From positions 122,351 to 186,350 of the forward strand of contig NZ_QZWH01000003.1 in assembly GCF_003601925.1 (NCBI RefSeq): DNA of 64,000 bases. The letters run 5' to 3'. How positions within the stretch are numbered: position 1 is the stretch's first letter; each line of letters begins with the position of its first letter. Position numbers and translations under genes: made by a program. Below the pieces are notes generated by a model. The model was not told where the DNA came from and did no database searches. It was given only the letters and a program-made list of their open reading frames with translations. The stretch comes from Buttiauxella izardii (GTDB lineage Bacteria > Pseudomonadota > Gammaproteobacteria > Enterobacterales > Enterobacteriaceae). Below, one piece after another: positions 1-9,699 of the stretch.

Positions 1-524
1 ACAAAGGCGTGATTGCCACCGGATTCTACCGTCTGGCGACAGGGGGTGTAGTATGCCACCGCCTGACGATAATCAAGCACTTCGTCACCCGTCTGTTGCA
101 ATAACCAGATGAGATCTGGCGCTTCTAACGGGTCAACTTGCATGACTTTAAGATCGTAAATATGGCGTGACTCTAGCACATATTGCTGCCCGGTGTAGGG
201 GTTCTCGTTGGCGCCGAGATAATCGACCAGCAATTCAAAAGGCCGTACCGCCGGGTTGACCACAACCGCTGGCAGCATGAAACATTGCGACAGCCAGGTG
301 GCGTAATAGCCGCCTAAAGACGAGCCAACCACGCCCAACGGTTCACCACCATGCTCCAGCACCAGTGACTCCAGCAACTCTGCCGCATCGGCAGGATACG
401 GCGGGAGTTCCGGTACAATCATGTTGATGTGCGGGTGGTTCTGGGCGAGCCACGCCTTGAAGCTGGTGGCTTTGGCTGAACGCGGCGAACTGTTGAAGCC
501 GTGTAGATAAAGTAGCGTAGACAT
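1..524 (-). CDS. yqiA: Esterase YqiA, 3' end cut by the window edge
   Basis: The frame opens with ATG at 524 and runs off the left edge, giving about 174 of the roughly 193 residues usual for YqiA. It begins [19 protein letters not shown] and carries the nucleophile elbow GSSLGG, as expected for a small alpha/beta-hydrolase esterase acting on short acyl esters. Its ATG overlaps the cpdA stop by one base (TGATG), so translation is probably coupled to cpdA. The order nudF-yqiB-cpdA-yqiA is that of E. coli, where parE follows. The C-terminus, including the catalytic His, lies outside the window. Confidence 0.93.
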   Translation of the reverse strand, partial: MSTLLYLHGFNSSPRSAKATSFKAWLAQNHPHINMIVPELPPYPADAAELLESLVLEHGGEPLGVVGSSLGGYYATWLSQCFMLPAVVVNPAVRPFELLVDYLGANENPYTGQQYVLESRHIYDLKVMQVDPLEAPDLIWLLQQTGDEVLDYRQAVAYYTPCRQTVESGGNHAF

Positions 525-1351
525 CAATACCCTTCTGAAGCGGTATCTGGGTTAAATACCGCGCCTTTCAGGCGGCAAACTTCAGTCGTGACGTCACCGT
601 TTGGATGAAGCTCCAGCCAGCGCCAGCCAGGCTCAATGGTGTCGAGGGTGAAGTTCGCGCAATGCGGTTTGAACTGGACGCAAGTCGATGGCGTTGCCAA
701 CATGCGGCGACCATTCCAGTCGAGATCTAACTCCTGGTGAATGTGACCACATACCAACGTTTTCACTTTCGGGAATTTTTGCAGCACGTTATCCAACTCT
801 GCGGCGTTACGCAGGCTGTGTTGATCCAGCCAGCTACAGCCCGCAGGAACCGGATGGTGATGCAAAAGGAGAAGAGTATGGCGATCGGGCGCGTCGGCGA
901 GCTTTCGCTCCAGCCAGTCGAGTTGATAGTCGCTCAATTCACCATGCGGAACGCCAAAGACCTGGCTGTCGAGCATCAGAATTTGCCAGTTATCGCCTAA
1001 GAAGACCTGTTTCGCCGGGGAAATTCCCGCTTCCAGCAACGAGCTAAACATCGCGGGCTGGAAATCATGATTGCCGGGCAACCAAACGCAAGGCGCAGGA
1101 ATCTCCGCAATGCCCTCAACGAAATGTTGATAGGCTTCCGCGCTGTGATCCTGGGCTAAGTCCCCAGTGGCAACAATAAGATCATAGTGACGCTGCTCGG
1201 CGAGGATGGCGTCAATAACCGCCTGATAGCTCATCCAGGTATTGATGCCAAGCAGCGTTTCATCCTTTCCAGAGAACAGGTGGGTATCTGTAATTTGCAA
1301 GATCCTGATCTGGCCCCCACCGGCCACAGGAAGATTTAACAGGCTTTCCAA
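524..1351 (-). CDS. cpdA: 3',5'-cyclic AMP phosphodiesterase CpdA
   Basis: A 275-residue class III cyclic-nucleotide phosphodiesterase that hydrolyses cAMP to 5'-AMP in the cytoplasm and lowers CRP signalling. The calcineurin-type metal-binding series is complete: D22-x-H24 in ITDTHLF, GDLAQD, GNHDFQ, LLHHHP and GHIH. Length and ends, including the C-terminal DTASEGY, match E. coli CpdA. It sits third in nudF-yqiB-cpdA-yqiA and its stop overlaps the yqiA start. Nothing is unusual. Confidence 0.97.
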   Translation of the reverse strand: MESLLNLPVAGGGQIRILQITDTHLFSGKDETLLGINTWMSYQAVIDAILAEQRHYDLIVATGDLAQDHSAEAYQHFVEGIAEIPAPCVWLPGNHDFQPAMFSSLLEAGISPAKQVFLGDNWQILMLDSQVFGVPHGELSDYQLDWLERKLADAPDRHTLLLLHHHPVPAGCSWLDQHSLRNAAELDNVLQKFPKVKTLVCGHIHQELDLDWNGRRMLATPSTCVQFKPHCANFTLDTIEPGWRWLELHPNGDVTTEVCRLKGAVFNPDTASEGY

Positions 1352-1376
1352 ATGGTGTCCTTAGGTTTCACCCTCA

Positions 1377-1799
1377 CTAACAAACCGGAACCGCCATCGC
1401 TCCATGCGCTAAACAATACCGCAGCCAATCGGCCAGAAACTGGTTAATTTGATGCTTTTCGTCGCGTTGATGCAACTTTTTATTAGGATAATCATAACGC
1501 GCTTTGAAGCGAAAGATCTGCTGACTTGAACACACTTCCGCGACCATGGCGTCATGATAGAGCCTGACAGACATTGAAGGCAGGCTCCAGTAGCTTATCG
1601 CCGGGACGGTTTGTTCAATTTGCACAAGCGTTGTGTAACGAGTCGACTCCAGAATCGTGAGTCGATACTGGGCGCTACTGACCTGATAAGTCACTTTTTC
1701 ACCCACCTCGTCTTCCCGAGGGAGCAAGCGTCGAAGTTGTGCGAAATTGGTTTCGCACAGGCGCATCATTTCAGGGAAGTCAGGTGTGTAGCGCTTCAT
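1377..1799 (-). CDS. yqiB: YqiB family protein of unknown function
   Basis: A 140-residue conserved gammaproteobacterial protein (DUF1249 type) beginning [15 protein letters not shown]. The function is unknown; constant clustering with cpdA and nudF is the only clue. I chose the ATG at 1799 over an in-frame ATG at 1814. GTGGAAG lies 7-8 bases upstream of 1799, E. coli YqiB starts at the same residue, and this start does not overlap nudF, whose stop is two bases upstream. Confidence 0.93.
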   Translation of the reverse strand: MKRYTPDFPEMMRLCETNFAQLRRLLPREDEVGEKVTYQVSSAQYRLTILESTRYTTLVQIEQTVPAISYWSLPSMSVRLYHDAMVAEVCSSQQIFRFKARYDYPNKKLHQRDEKHQINQFLADWLRYCLAHGAMAVPVC

Positions 1800-1801
1800 G
1801 T

Positions 1802-2434
1802 TTATTTCTTCCACTCTTCTCTTAATTTCTCATGATGCAATTGCAGCCAAAGCAGTGCGATGACTGAAGCTGCGTTGTCGATTTTCCCTTCTTCTACTAA
1901 CTGATAAGCCTGTTCCCGGCTCACGACATGAACCCGAATATCTTCGTTTTCATCTGCCAGACCATGTATGCCCTTAGCGGTGGTCGCGTCGACTTCCCCA
2001 ACAAGGATAGTCAGACGTTCGCTGGTGCCACCTGGGCTTGCGAGGTAATTAATAACCGGTTTTGTACGGCCAACAATCACTCCGGCTTCTTCAACAGCCT
2101 CGCGGCGAGCAACGTCTTCGACGCTTTCGCCTTCTTCAATCATGCCAGCCACCAGCTCCAGTAACCAAGGGCTTTCGCTGGTGTCGAACGCCGCAATCCG
2201 AATCTGTTCGATCAATACAACTTCGTCTCGCACAGGGTCATAGGGTAGCAGTACGGCGGCATGCCCGCGTTCTAAAATTTCACGTCGAACTTCACCACTC
2301 ATTTCGCCATTAAACAAGCGATGGCGGAACCGATAAAGATCGAGTGAAAAAAAACCGCTATAAAGCTTTTCCCGTGCAATAATTTCAACATCGTTTTTAC
2401 CTAATGTGACGAGTTGAGAGTTTTGCTTAGTCAT
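1802..2434 (-). CDS. nudF: ADP-ribose pyrophosphatase (Nudix hydrolase)
   Basis: A 210-residue Nudix hydrolase that splits ADP-ribose into AMP and ribose-5-phosphate. The Nudix box is intact around [20 protein letters not shown], with the REAVEEAG core. The ATG at 2434 is preceded by AGGAAA and gives the length known for NudF; an upstream in-frame ATG at 2500 would add 22 unrelated residues. It is the first gene of the minus-strand operon and diverges from tolC across about 200 bp. Confidence 0.96.
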   Translation of the reverse strand: MTKQNSQLVTLGKNDVEIIAREKLYSGFFSLDLYRFRHRLFNGEMSGEVRREILERGHAAVLLPYDPVRDEVVLIEQIRIAAFDTSESPWLLELVAGMIEEGESVEDVARREAVEEAGVIVGRTKPVINYLASPGGTSERLTILVGEVDATTAKGIHGLADENEDIRVHVVSREQAYQLVEEGKIDNAASVIALLWLQLHHEKLREEWKK

Positions 2435-2535
2435 CGTGATTTCCTGTTTTTTTATGGTTATGAAATACGTATTTTCAAGCCAGTTTGACTGCCGTTTCAT
2501 TACCTATGTGATAGATTGATGAAAATTAAGGGTAG

Positions 2536-2554
2536 ATGGCACATTACGCCAAGC
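2536..2554 (+). promoter_or_regulatory. Probable marbox (MarA/SoxS/Rob site) upstream of tolC
   Basis: The 19 bases from 2536 to 2554 fit the marbox consensus AYnGCACnnWnnRYYAAAY with one mismatch; the GCAC and GCCAA cores are exact. It lies about 87 bp before the tolC start, between divergent nudF and tolC. E. coli tolC is known to be induced by MarA, SoxS and Rob. The position fits the same control here, by inference. Confidence 0.7.
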
Positions 2555-2640
2555 TTCCCGGCTGGTAGATTCTGCTAGAATCGGCGATCATTTTCGGCTC
2601 TTGCCAGCGCTAACAAACTAATTCTGCTTCACAACAAGGA

Positions 2641-4134
2641 ATGCAAATGAAGAAACTGCTCCCCATTCTTATCGGTCTGAGCCTAACGGGTTTCAGTGCC
2701 ATGAGCCAGGCAGAAAACCTGATGCAGGTTTATCAGCAGGCGCGTACAAGCAACCCGGATTTGCGTAAATCCGCTGCTGACCGTGATGCCGCATTCGAAA
2801 AAATTAACGAAGCACGCAGCCCATTACTGCCACAGCTCGGCCTTGGTGCTGACTATGAATACACCAATGGTTTTAATGATGCGAATGGTGTCGACTCAAG
2901 ACAAGCCAGTGGTTCTTTGCAATTGACGCAAACCATTTTTGATATGTCGAAATGGCGTGCGCTGACTCTGCAAGAAAAATCAGCCGGTATTCAAGATGTG
3001 ACTTATCAGACTGACCAGCAAACGCTGATTCTGAATACCGCAACAGCCTATTTTAATGTGTTGAGCGCCATTGATGCACTCTCCTTCACCGAAGCACAGA
3101 AACAGGCTATTTATCGCCAGTTAGACCAAACCACCCAGCGCTTTAACGTGGGCCTGGTTGCGATTACCGACGTGCAAAACGCCCGTGCTCAATACGACAG
3201 CGTATTAGCGGACGAAGTGACCGCGCGTAACAATCTGGATAACTCAGTCGAAACGCTGCGCCAGGTCACCGGTAACTACTATCCATCTCTGGCTTCGCTC
3301 AACGTTGACGGTTTCAAAACCAACAAGCCTGATGCGGTTAATAACCTGCTGAAAGAAGCCGAAAAACGTAACCTGGCCTTGCTGCAAGCGCGTCTGTCTC
3401 AGGACTTAGCTCGCGAGCAAATCCGTTACGCTGAAACCGGCCACATGCCGACTGTCGGTTTAACCGCTTCAACCGGTGTTTCCAATACCACCTACAGCGG
3501 TTCTAAAACCAACAGCCAACAGTATGATGACAACGATGCGGGCCAGAACAAAATCGGCCTGAACTTCTCGTTGCCACTGTACAGCGGCGGTTCCGTGACT
3601 TCCCAGGTGAAACAAGCGCAGTACAACTTTGTTGGCGCAAGTGAGCAACTGGAAAGCGCGCACCGTAGCGTGGTGCAAACGGTTCGTTCTTCGTTTAACA
3701 ACGTGAATGCGTCGATCAGTACCATTAACGCTTACAAACAAGCGGTTGTTTCTGCGCAAAGTTCTTTAGATGCATCGGAAGCCGGTTATTCCGTGGGCAC
3801 TCGTACCATCGTTGATGTATTGGATGCGACCACTACGCTGTATAACGCGAAACAACAGCTTTCCAGCGCTCGTTATAACTACTTGATCAACCAGCTGAAC
3901 ATTAAAGCTGCGTTGGGTACGCTTAACGAACAGGATTTGGTTGCGTTAAACAGCGCTCTGGGTAAACCAGTGCCGACAACCGCAGAAAGTGTTGCGCCTG
4001 AAACGCCAGACCAGAATGCTCGTGCAGATGGTTATACCGCTGATACCGCCGCAACCACTGAGACGGCAACGCCAGCGAAAGCGACTCCAGCTTCAGCAAC
4101 AAGCAGCAAATCAGCTAACCCATTCGGTAACTGA
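2641..4134 (+). CDS. tolC: Outer-membrane efflux channel TolC
   Basis: A 497-residue outer-membrane channel that docks with AcrAB-type, MacAB and type I secretion systems. A signal peptide ends at [10 protein letters not shown], and two OEP repeats follow, each with a beta segment and long coiled helices. The segments [19 protein letters not shown] and [19 protein letters not shown] are near identical to E. coli TolC. The C-terminal tail is Ala/Thr-rich and slightly longer than in E. coli. ATG at 2641 follows AAGGA; the in-frame ATG at 2647 also matches known TolC annotation. It stands upstream of ygiB and ygiC as in E. coli. Confidence 0.98.
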   Translation: MQMKKLLPILIGLSLTGFSAMSQAENLMQVYQQARTSNPDLRKSAADRDAAFEKINEARSPLLPQLGLGADYEYTNGFNDANGVDSRQASGSLQLTQTIFDMSKWRALTLQEKSAGIQDVTYQTDQQTLILNTATAYFNVLSAIDALSFTEAQKQAIYRQLDQTTQRFNVGLVAITDVQNARAQYDSVLADEVTARNNLDNSVETLRQVTGNYYPSLASLNVDGFKTNKPDAVNNLLKEAEKRNLALLQARLSQDLAREQIRYAETGHMPTVGLTASTGVSNTTYSGSKTNSQQYDDNDAGQNKIGLNFSLPLYSGGSVTSQVKQAQYNFVGASEQLESAHRSVVQTVRSSFNNVNASISTINAYKQAVVSAQSSLDASEAGYSVGTRTIVDVLDATTTLYNAKQQLSSARYNYLINQLNIKAALGTLNEQDLVALNSALGKPVPTTAESVAPETPDQNARADGYTADTAATTETATPAKATPASATSSKSANPFGN

Positions 4135-4160
4135 TCCCTTGGGTTACTGATAATAGTATT

Positions 4161-4184
4161 CGGGGGCGTGACAACATGCCCCCG
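4161..4184 (+). terminator. Hairpin after tolC, attenuator or partial terminator
   Basis: A 10-bp stem (CGGGGGCGTG with CATGCCCCCG, one G-T wobble) with an ACAA loop lies 26 bp after the tolC stop. No T-run follows, so it may only reduce transcription into ygiBC or protect the tolC 3' end. Confidence 0.5.
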
Positions 4185-4319
4185 TCACAACTTACGCACG
4201 CGAACGTAAGGCAAAGTAAAGATCTCCCTCCAAACCGCCGTCATCGCTTTAATTTCAACCATTCATCCCCTATCCTAAGCACAATATTAGCTTCATTCCT
4301 TTGGGCTCAGGACAGAACA

Positions 4320-4994
4320 ATGAAACGGACAAAAATCATAAATCACGCATCGTTCCGCAAAAGCTGGAACGCCCGCCATTTAACGCCGGTCGCACTGGCC
4401 GTTACCGCGGTGTTTATGCTTGCCGGTTGCGAACAAAATGACGAAACCGTCTCCATGTATCAAAACGCGGATGACTGCTCACAGGCAAACCCAGGCAAAA
4501 GTGCCGAATGTACGACGGCCTTTAATAACGCGGTGAAAGAAGCAGAACGCACTGCTCCTAAATATGCCTCGCGCGAAGAGTGTATTGCTGAGTTCGGCGA
4601 AGGCCAATGTCAGCAGGCTCCAGCTCAAGCCAGCATGGCGGGTGAGCAAGCTCAGGCACAACCGCAGCAAAGCGGCAGTTTCTGGATGCCGTTGATGGCA
4701 GGTTACATGATGGGTCGCCTGATGGGCGGCGGTGCAGGCTTTGCGCAGCAGCCGCTGTTCACCTCCAAAAACCCAGCCAGCCCGGCATATGGCAAATACG
4801 CCGATGCCAGCGGTAAGAGCTATGGCGCAGCAACACCAGGCCGTACCGCAACCGTCCCGAAAACCGCGATGGCGCCAAAACCTGCGACCACCAGCACGGT
4901 GACTCGCGGTGGTTTCGGTGACTCCGTCGCTAAGCAATCGACAATGCAGCGTAGCAACAGCGCAACAGGTTCTTCTCGCTCCATGGGTGGCTAA
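4320..4994 (+). CDS. ygiB: YgiB lipoprotein-like protein (DUF1190)
   Basis: A 224-residue DUF1190 protein. It has a basic N-terminus, a hydrophobic stretch ending LAGCEQ (lipobox-like), a Cys-rich middle ([28 protein letters not shown]), a Gly/Met-rich segment and a low-complexity Ser/Gly tail. The start at 4320 matches E. coli YgiB; an open frame from 4176 adds nothing conserved. The stop is six bases before ygiC. The tolC-ygiBC linkage is known in E. coli; the biochemical role is unclear. Confidence 0.93.
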   Translation: MKRTKIINHASFRKSWNARHLTPVALAVTAVFMLAGCEQNDETVSMYQNADDCSQANPGKSAECTTAFNNAVKEAERTAPKYASREECIAEFGEGQCQQAPAQASMAGEQAQAQPQQSGSFWMPLMAGYMMGRLMGGGAGFAQQPLFTSKNPASPAYGKYADASGKSYGAATPGRTATVPKTAMAPKPATTSTVTRGGFGDSVAKQSTMQRSNSATGSSRSMGG

Positions 4995-5000
4995 GAAATT

Positions 5001-6161
5001 ATGGAAAGAATTGCGATTACAGAGCGCCCGGACTGGCGCGAGAAAGCCACAGAATACGGTTTCAACTTTCACACCATGTATGGCGAGCCGTACTGGTGTG
5101 AAGACGCTTATTACCAGCTGACGCTTCCCCAGGTTGAACGCCTGGAAGAAGTGACGGCTGAACTGCACCAGATGTGCCTGAAGGTGGTGGAAAAAGTGGT
5201 GAGCAGCGATGAGCTGCTGGCTAAATTCCGCATCCCGAAACACACCTGGGAATTTGTGCGCCAGTCATGGCGTTCACAGCAGCCGTCGCTCTATTCCCGC
5301 CTGGACATCGCGTGGGATGGTGTGGGTGAACCTAAGCTTCTGGAAAATAACGCCGATACGCCAACCTCGTTATATGAAGCGGCATTCTTCCAGTGGATCT
5401 GGCTTGAAGATCAAGTTCAGGCCGGGAATTTGCCTGCCGGAAGCGATCAATTCAACAGCCTGCAAGAAAAGCTCATCGAGCGTTTTGCCGAATTGAAACA
5501 GCAGCACGGTTTCAATCTGGTGCATTTCGCTTGCTGCCAGGACACCGTAGAAGATCGCGGCACGGTTCAGTATCTGCAAGATTGTGCAGCCGAAGCCGAA
5601 GTGGCGAGCGAGTTTGTCTACATGGAAGATATCGGTCTTGGCGAAAGAGGCCAGTTCACCGATTTACAGGATCAGGTGATCAGCAACCTGTTCAAGCTCT
5701 ATCCGTGGGAATTCATGCTGCGTGAAATGTTCTCTACCAAGCTTGAAGATGCTGGCGTGCGCTGGCTGGAACCCGCCTGGAAGAGCATTATCTCCAACAA
5801 AGCGTTGCTGCCGATGCTGTGGGAAATGTTCCCAAATCATCCAAACTTGCTGCCTGCTTATTTCGCCGAAGATGATTTCCCGGAAATGGAAAAGTATGTG
5901 GTGAAGCCAATCTTCTCTCGCGAAGGTGCGAACGTGAAGATAATCGAAAACGGCGAAGAGATTGCTCGTGTCGATGGCCCGTACGGCGAAGAAGGGATGA
6001 TCGTCCAGCAGTTCTATCAGTTACCTAAATTTGGCGACAGCTACGTGCTGATCGGAAGCTGGCTGATCAACGATCAACCAGCGGGGATCGGCATTCGTGA
6101 AGATCGCGATTTAATCACGCAGGATCTGTCACGCTTCTATCCGCATGTGTTTGTAGAGTAA
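5001..6161 (+). CDS. ygiC: ATP-grasp ligase-like protein YgiC
   Basis: A 386-residue member of the glutathionylspermidine synthase ATP-grasp family (the C-terminal synthetase domain of Gsp), expected to form an amide bond using ATP. Conserved blocks include [34 protein letters not shown] and [11 protein letters not shown], the last two lying in the ATP-grasp fold. Length equals E. coli YgiC (386). The amidase half of Gsp is absent and the true substrate is not established. It follows ygiB by six bases and is clearly in the same transcript. Confidence 0.94.
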   Translation: MERIAITERPDWREKATEYGFNFHTMYGEPYWCEDAYYQLTLPQVERLEEVTAELHQMCLKVVEKVVSSDELLAKFRIPKHTWEFVRQSWRSQQPSLYSRLDIAWDGVGEPKLLENNADTPTSLYEAAFFQWIWLEDQVQAGNLPAGSDQFNSLQEKLIERFAELKQQHGFNLVHFACCQDTVEDRGTVQYLQDCAAEAEVASEFVYMEDIGLGERGQFTDLQDQVISNLFKLYPWEFMLREMFSTKLEDAGVRWLEPAWKSIISNKALLPMLWEMFPNHPNLLPAYFAEDDFPEMEKYVVKPIFSREGANVKIIENGEEIARVDGPYGEEGMIVQQFYQLPKFGDSYVLIGSWLINDQPAGIGIREDRDLITQDLSRFYPHVFVE

Positions 6162-6167
6162 TTGCTT

Positions 6168-6251
6168 TCCCTTCTCCTGGGGGAGAAGGTTGGGATGAGG
6201 GCGTGTCTAAAACAACCCTCACCCTGACCTCTCCCTGAGAGAGAGGAGAAA
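6168..6251. repeat. Inverted pair of REP-like palindromic sequences
   Basis: Two G-rich units, GGAGAAGGTTGGGATGAGGG and, on the other strand, GGGAGAGGTCAGGGTGAGGG, face each other across about 20 bp between convergent ygiC and ygiD. Each has its own small CTCC/GGAG palindrome. This fits a dispersed enterobacterial intergenic palindrome that may also work as a bidirectional transcript end. Confidence 0.6.
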
Positions 6252-6257
6252 TATAAA

Positions 6258-7046
6258 CTAACCTATCTGCACCGAAAGCATACTCAGCGATCCCATTTCT
6301 ATCCCGTCCGTTGGTAGAGTTATCGGTTCTTTACCATCCCACGCGCCCAAAACATAGAGCAAAGGCAGGTAGTGATCCGCCGTTGGGTTGGATAACGATC
6401 CACCTTCGTGTTCGAGATAATTCACCAGCGGGTGCTCAGCGGTTGGCCCCTGCCAGGTAAGATGATCTTTTACATACTGGTTAAATGATTCTGCCCACGG
6501 ATATGGCGTGTTTTCTCCGTGCCAGCGCGCCGTTCGCAGGTTGTGAACCACGTTGCCACTGGCAATCAGCATGATGCCCTGGTCGCGCAACGTCGCCAGT
6601 TTGCGACCTATCTCGAAATGCCACGCTGCCGGTTTGGTACTATCAATACTGAGTTGCACCATTGGAATATCGGCATTCGGATACATCTTTATCAGAACGC
6701 CCCAGGAGCCGTGGTCAAAACCCCAGGCTTCTTTGTCTTGCATCACCGGAACCGGTGCCAGCAAATCAACTAACTGTTGCGCAAGTTCAGGGGAACCCGG
6801 CGCGGGATAATGCGTATCGTAAAGGGCCTGTGGGAAACCACCGAAGTCATGGATGGTTTTTGGTGTTTCCATTGCCGTGACGCCAGTGCCTTTAGTGAAC
6901 CAGTGCGCAGATACCACCACAATGGCTTTCGGACGCGGTAACGTCTCTCCCAAATGGCGCCAGGCTTGGGTATATTGATTATCTTCCAGCACGTTCATTG
7001 GGCTACCGTGTCCGAGGAACAGCGCAGGCATTCGTTGGGTTGTCAT
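6258..7046 (-). CDS. ygiD: 4,5-DOPA extradiol dioxygenase family protein YgiD
   Basis: A 262-residue class III extradiol ring-cleavage dioxygenase (LigB type, Zn or Fe dependent). Metal-site blocks are visible: LGHGSPMN near the N-terminus, VVSAHWF, HDFGGFP and SGNVVHNLR. Length matches E. coli YgiD. The ATG at 7046 has AAAGGAC just upstream; an ATG nine codons earlier has no ribosome-binding site. E. coli YgiD has been described as acting on L-DOPA; the physiological substrate remains uncertain. Confidence 0.93.
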   Translation of the reverse strand: MTTQRMPALFLGHGSPMNVLEDNQYTQAWRHLGETLPRPKAIVVVSAHWFTKGTGVTAMETPKTIHDFGGFPQALYDTHYPAPGSPELAQQLVDLLAPVPVMQDKEAWGFDHGSWGVLIKMYPNADIPMVQLSIDSTKPAAWHFEIGRKLATLRDQGIMLIASGNVVHNLRTARWHGENTPYPWAESFNQYVKDHLTWQGPTAEHPLVNYLEHEGGSLSNPTADHYLPLLYVLGAWDGKEPITLPTDGIEMGSLSMLSVQIG

Positions 7047-7211
7047 GGTGGTGTCCTTTATCTGGTCATTCAATTTATGAACACCACAGTACGCGCTTTT
7101 ACGTTATGAAGAACTCAGATAAGCATGATGAAGATCTTCAGGAAATTTGAATGTAAGCGATGTGTAAAGCCTCTCACCTGGCTATCGATTTTTATCCCAT
7201 CGCCCATTAAT

Positions 7212-7230
7212 ATAAATGAGAATCATTATC
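7212..7230. promoter_or_regulatory. Putative Fur box upstream of zupT
   Basis: These 19 bases match 15 of 19 positions of the Fur consensus GATAATGATAATCATTATC; the right half, AATCATTATC, is exact. The site ends about one base before the AAAAGGAG ribosome-binding site of zupT, so bound repressor would block the promoter or early elongation. Confidence 0.6.
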
Positions 7231-7244
7231 AAAAGGAGCAATGA

Positions 7245-8012
7245 ATGTCAGTACCCTTGATTCTGACCCTGTTAGCAGGGGGAGCCACTTTTATTGGTGC
7301 CTTGCTTGGCGTACTCGGCCAGAAGCCATCTAACCGTGTGCTGGCATTTTCCCTCGGTTTTGCAGCGGGCATTATGCTGCTTATCTCGCTGATGGAGATG
7401 CTGCCTGCGGCACTTCATACCGAAGGAATGTCGCCAGTATTGGGCTACGGAATGTTTATGGTCGGCTTGTTGGGCTATTTCGCACTCGACCGCGCCCTGC
7501 CCCATGCACATCCGCAAGATTTAATGGACAGCAAACCGCAGCCACGCAACCTGCGACGCACCGCGTTGCTACTAACGCTCGGCATTAGTTTGCACAACTT
7601 CCCGGAAGGTGTGGCGACCTACGTGACAGCCAGTAGCAATCTGGAATTGGGAATGGGTATCGCACTTGCCGTCGCGTTGCACAACATTCCAGAAGGCCTG
7701 GCCGTTGCAGGCCCGGTCTACGCAGCGACGGGTTCGAAACGCAAAGCGATTTTCTGGGCCGGCATTTCTGGACTTGCCGAAATTCTGGGTGGCGTGCTGG
7801 CGTGGCTGATTCTCGGCACGATGGTTTCGCCAGTGGTTATGGCTGCGATTATGGCCGCGGTGGCAGGAATTATGGTAGCGCTGTCGGTGGATGAGCTGAT
7901 GCCGCTAGCTAAAGAAATCGACCCGCATAATAACCCGAGTTACGGTGTGCTTTGCGGTATGGCGGTGATGGGATTTAGTCTGACGTTACTGCAAACCAAC
8001 GGAATTGGATAA
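7245..8012 (+). CDS. zupT: ZIP-family divalent metal transporter ZupT
   Basis: A 255-residue inner-membrane ZIP transporter importing Zn(II) and, in E. coli, also Fe(II), Mn(II) and Co(II). Eight predicted membrane segments are present. The two metal-site helices carry [12 protein letters not shown] and [12 protein letters not shown], the signature H-N-x-P-E-G pair. A short His-containing loop ([10 protein letters not shown]) separates segments 3 and 4. AAAAGGAG precedes the ATG at 7245. A Fur-like site just upstream suggests iron control. A shared terminator separates it from convergent ribB. Confidence 0.97.
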   Translation: MSVPLILTLLAGGATFIGALLGVLGQKPSNRVLAFSLGFAAGIMLLISLMEMLPAALHTEGMSPVLGYGMFMVGLLGYFALDRALPHAHPQDLMDSKPQPRNLRRTALLLTLGISLHNFPEGVATYVTASSNLELGMGIALAVALHNIPEGLAVAGPVYAATGSKRKAIFWAGISGLAEILGGVLAWLILGTMVSPVVMAAIMAAVAGIMVALSVDELMPLAKEIDPHNNPSYGVLCGMAVMGFSLTLLQTNGIG

Positions 8013-8016
8013 AAGA

Positions 8017-8045
8017 AAGCCCGGTGTAAAAACCGGGCTTTTTAT
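8017..8045. terminator. Bidirectional terminator between zupT and ribB
   Basis: A perfect 9-bp stem (AAGCCCGGT with ACCGGGCTT) is followed by TTTTA on the plus strand and has an A-run on the other side. It serves the convergent zupT and ribB. Confidence 0.9.
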
Positions 8046-8048
8046 CTC

Positions 8049-8702
8049 TTAGCTGGCTTTGCGTTCGTGAACCTGACGGTATTCCACCAGGTCTTCAATC
8101 GTAACGACTGCCATATTGTGCTCGCGGGCAAAGGTAATACACTCTGGCGCACGAGCCATGGTGCCGTCATCGTTGGTCAGTTCGCACAACACACCAGCGG
8201 GTTTGAAACCAGCAAGCGTAACCAAATCGATAGTCGCTTCAGTGTGGCCACCGCGAGTTAACACACCACCTGGCTGAGCACGCAGCGGGAACACATGCCC
8301 CGGACGGTTCAGGTCGCTTGGTTTTGCGCCATCAGCAATCGCGGCACGCACGGTAGTAATGCGGTCTGCGGCAGAAACACCGGTCGTTACACCGCTTGCA
8401 GCTTCGATAGTGACAGTAAACCCGGTGCCATAGGCGCTGGTGTTGTTCTCAACCATCATTGGCAATTCGAGTTGTTTACGGCGTTCTTCAGTCAGGCACA
8501 GGCAAACAATACCGCTACCGTGGCGAATGGTCAGAGCCATTTGCTCAACGGTCATGGTTTCCGCAGGGAAAATCATGTCGCCTTCGTTCTCGCGATCTTC
8601 ATCGTCAAGAACCATAACCCCACGACCTTCACGTAGTGCTTCAAGAGCATGTTCTACGCGCTGTGCAGGAGTGCCAAATGCAGAAAGGAGCGTCTGATTC
8701 AT
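8049..8702 (-). CDS. ribB: 3,4-dihydroxy-2-butanone-4-phosphate synthase
   Basis: A 217-residue RibB that converts ribulose 5-phosphate into the four-carbon precursor of riboflavin plus formate. The Mg-binding loop [12 protein letters not shown] and the [11 protein letters not shown] block with catalytic His are intact. Length equals E. coli RibB, with no RibA fusion. An FMN riboswitch occupies the leader about 100 bp upstream, so expression should fall when FMN is plentiful. Confidence 0.98.
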   Translation of the reverse strand: MNQTLLSAFGTPAQRVEHALEALREGRGVMVLDDEDRENEGDMIFPAETMTVEQMALTIRHGSGIVCLCLTEERRKQLELPMMVENNTSAYGTGFTVTIEAASGVTTGVSAADRITTVRAAIADGAKPSDLNRPGHVFPLRAQPGGVLTRGGHTEATIDLVTLAGFKPAGVLCELTNDDGTMARAPECITFAREHNMAVVTIEDLVEYRQVHERKAS

Positions 8703-8802
8703 GGTAAAAAAACCTCATTAAAATTATGGTTACCAGAATCAGGGCAGTCTTAGGAGCTAAAAAAATAACGTGAGCAGGCTAACTAAAGCTTGAGCTTGGT
8801 CG

Positions 8803-8947
8803 TTACTCTCTCCCATCCGGACTATAACCGTCGGCTCCGGAATTACACCGGATCTGCTGACCTCCAGATTGCTCTGGAGCGCTCGCGGGCTTTCAGCGTT
8901 CGCTGATTTACCGCCGGTGGGGAGTTACACCCCGCCCTGAGAATAAG
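8803..8947 (-). ncRNA. FMN riboswitch (RFN element) of ribB
   Basis: Read on the minus strand the element opens with TTCTCAGGGCGGGGTG and ends with GTCCGGATGGGAGAGAGTAA, the two conserved flanks of the RFN P1 stem. Between them are the CCCCACCGGCGGTAAA and AGCCCGCGAGCG helices and a variable hairpin. It is the aptamer class that represses riboflavin genes when FMN binds. Confidence 0.97.
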
Positions 8948-9082
8948 CAGACTTACTATAACGCCGATGATTTTCTCTGGCAACGCCAAACCTTAGAACA
9001 TTTCGGGTTTCTAAGCAGCCTCACAGGCATTACAATTAGTGTTAATCGCGTAAGACAACCCCGTAAAATTATGGAAGCCGCT

Positions 9083-9370
9083 ATGATTGACCCGAAAAAA
9101 ATTGAACAGATCGCTCGCCAGGTTCACGAGTCAATGCCGAAAGGGATTCGTGAATTTGGGGATGATGTTGAGAAGAAAGTTCGTCAGGTTTTGCAATCGC
9201 AATTAACCCGTCTGGATCTGGTGAGCCGTGAAGAATTTGATGTGCAGACACAAGTGCTGCTGCGTACTCGCGAAAAACTGGCGTTGCTGGAACAGCGTAT
9301 GACCGAGCTTGAAAGCCGTAGCGTTCAGGCAAAACCGGAAGTGACTCCGCCAGCCGACCTGTCAGAATAA
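9083..9370 (+). CDS. ubiK: Ubiquinone biosynthesis accessory factor UbiK
   Basis: A 95-residue protein (formerly YqiC) that supports aerobic ubiquinone synthesis with UbiJ in the Ubi complex. An amphipathic N-terminus ([19 protein letters not shown]) is followed by a long coiled coil ([20 protein letters not shown]) that makes the trimer in this family. I chose ATG at 9083, which TGGAAG precedes at good spacing, over the in-frame ATG at 9071 that lacks a site. It diverges from the ribB leader. Confidence 0.95.
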   Translation: MIDPKKIEQIARQVHESMPKGIREFGDDVEKKVRQVLQSQLTRLDLVSREEFDVQTQVLLRTREKLALLEQRMTELESRSVQAKPEVTPPADLSE

Positions 9371-9378
9371 TGAATCAC

Positions 9379-9406
9379 ATTACTCTCCTGCCCGCAGGAG
9401 AGTAAT
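9379..9406 (+). terminator. Terminator hairpin after ubiK
   Basis: A perfect 13-bp inverted repeat (ATTACTCTCCTGC with its complement, CC loop) starts eight bases after the ubiK stop. The following DNA is AT-rich with a T-run at 9418-9422. Confidence 0.75.
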
Positions 9407-9699
9407 TACATAATTAATTTTTATTACTCTCATCATTTCACTGCTAAAAACATATAAATCGGTTTATATTCCCTTCACCTTAGAAATATCCGAAACATTA
9501 CACATTCTAATTCGAATAAAGAGCAACTTATTGTTTTAACAAAACAATAATAAAAGCATCAAAAACACCCAACAATATTACCAATTGATTTGGCATTTTA
9601 TTTCTTATACATTTTAAAAATCATGTCAGTCATTAAGTTCGCCAGAAAAATAAAACATTACAGAATACAACATTCAAACATTTCACAGCGGAAGTAAAA
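9407..9699. other. AT-rich intergenic stretch without a gene
   Basis: Nearly 300 bp of markedly AT-rich DNA between the ubiK terminator and the SPFH gene. I find no open frame, RNA gene or clear operator. The base composition continues into the first codons of the SPFH gene, suggesting acquired or H-NS-bound DNA. Confidence 0.5.

Noticed and set aside
4479..5243. 254-codon minus-strand open frame
   Set aside because: It lies opposite ygiB and the start of ygiC, both clearly real; its His/Cys/Ala-rich sequence is a frame shadow.
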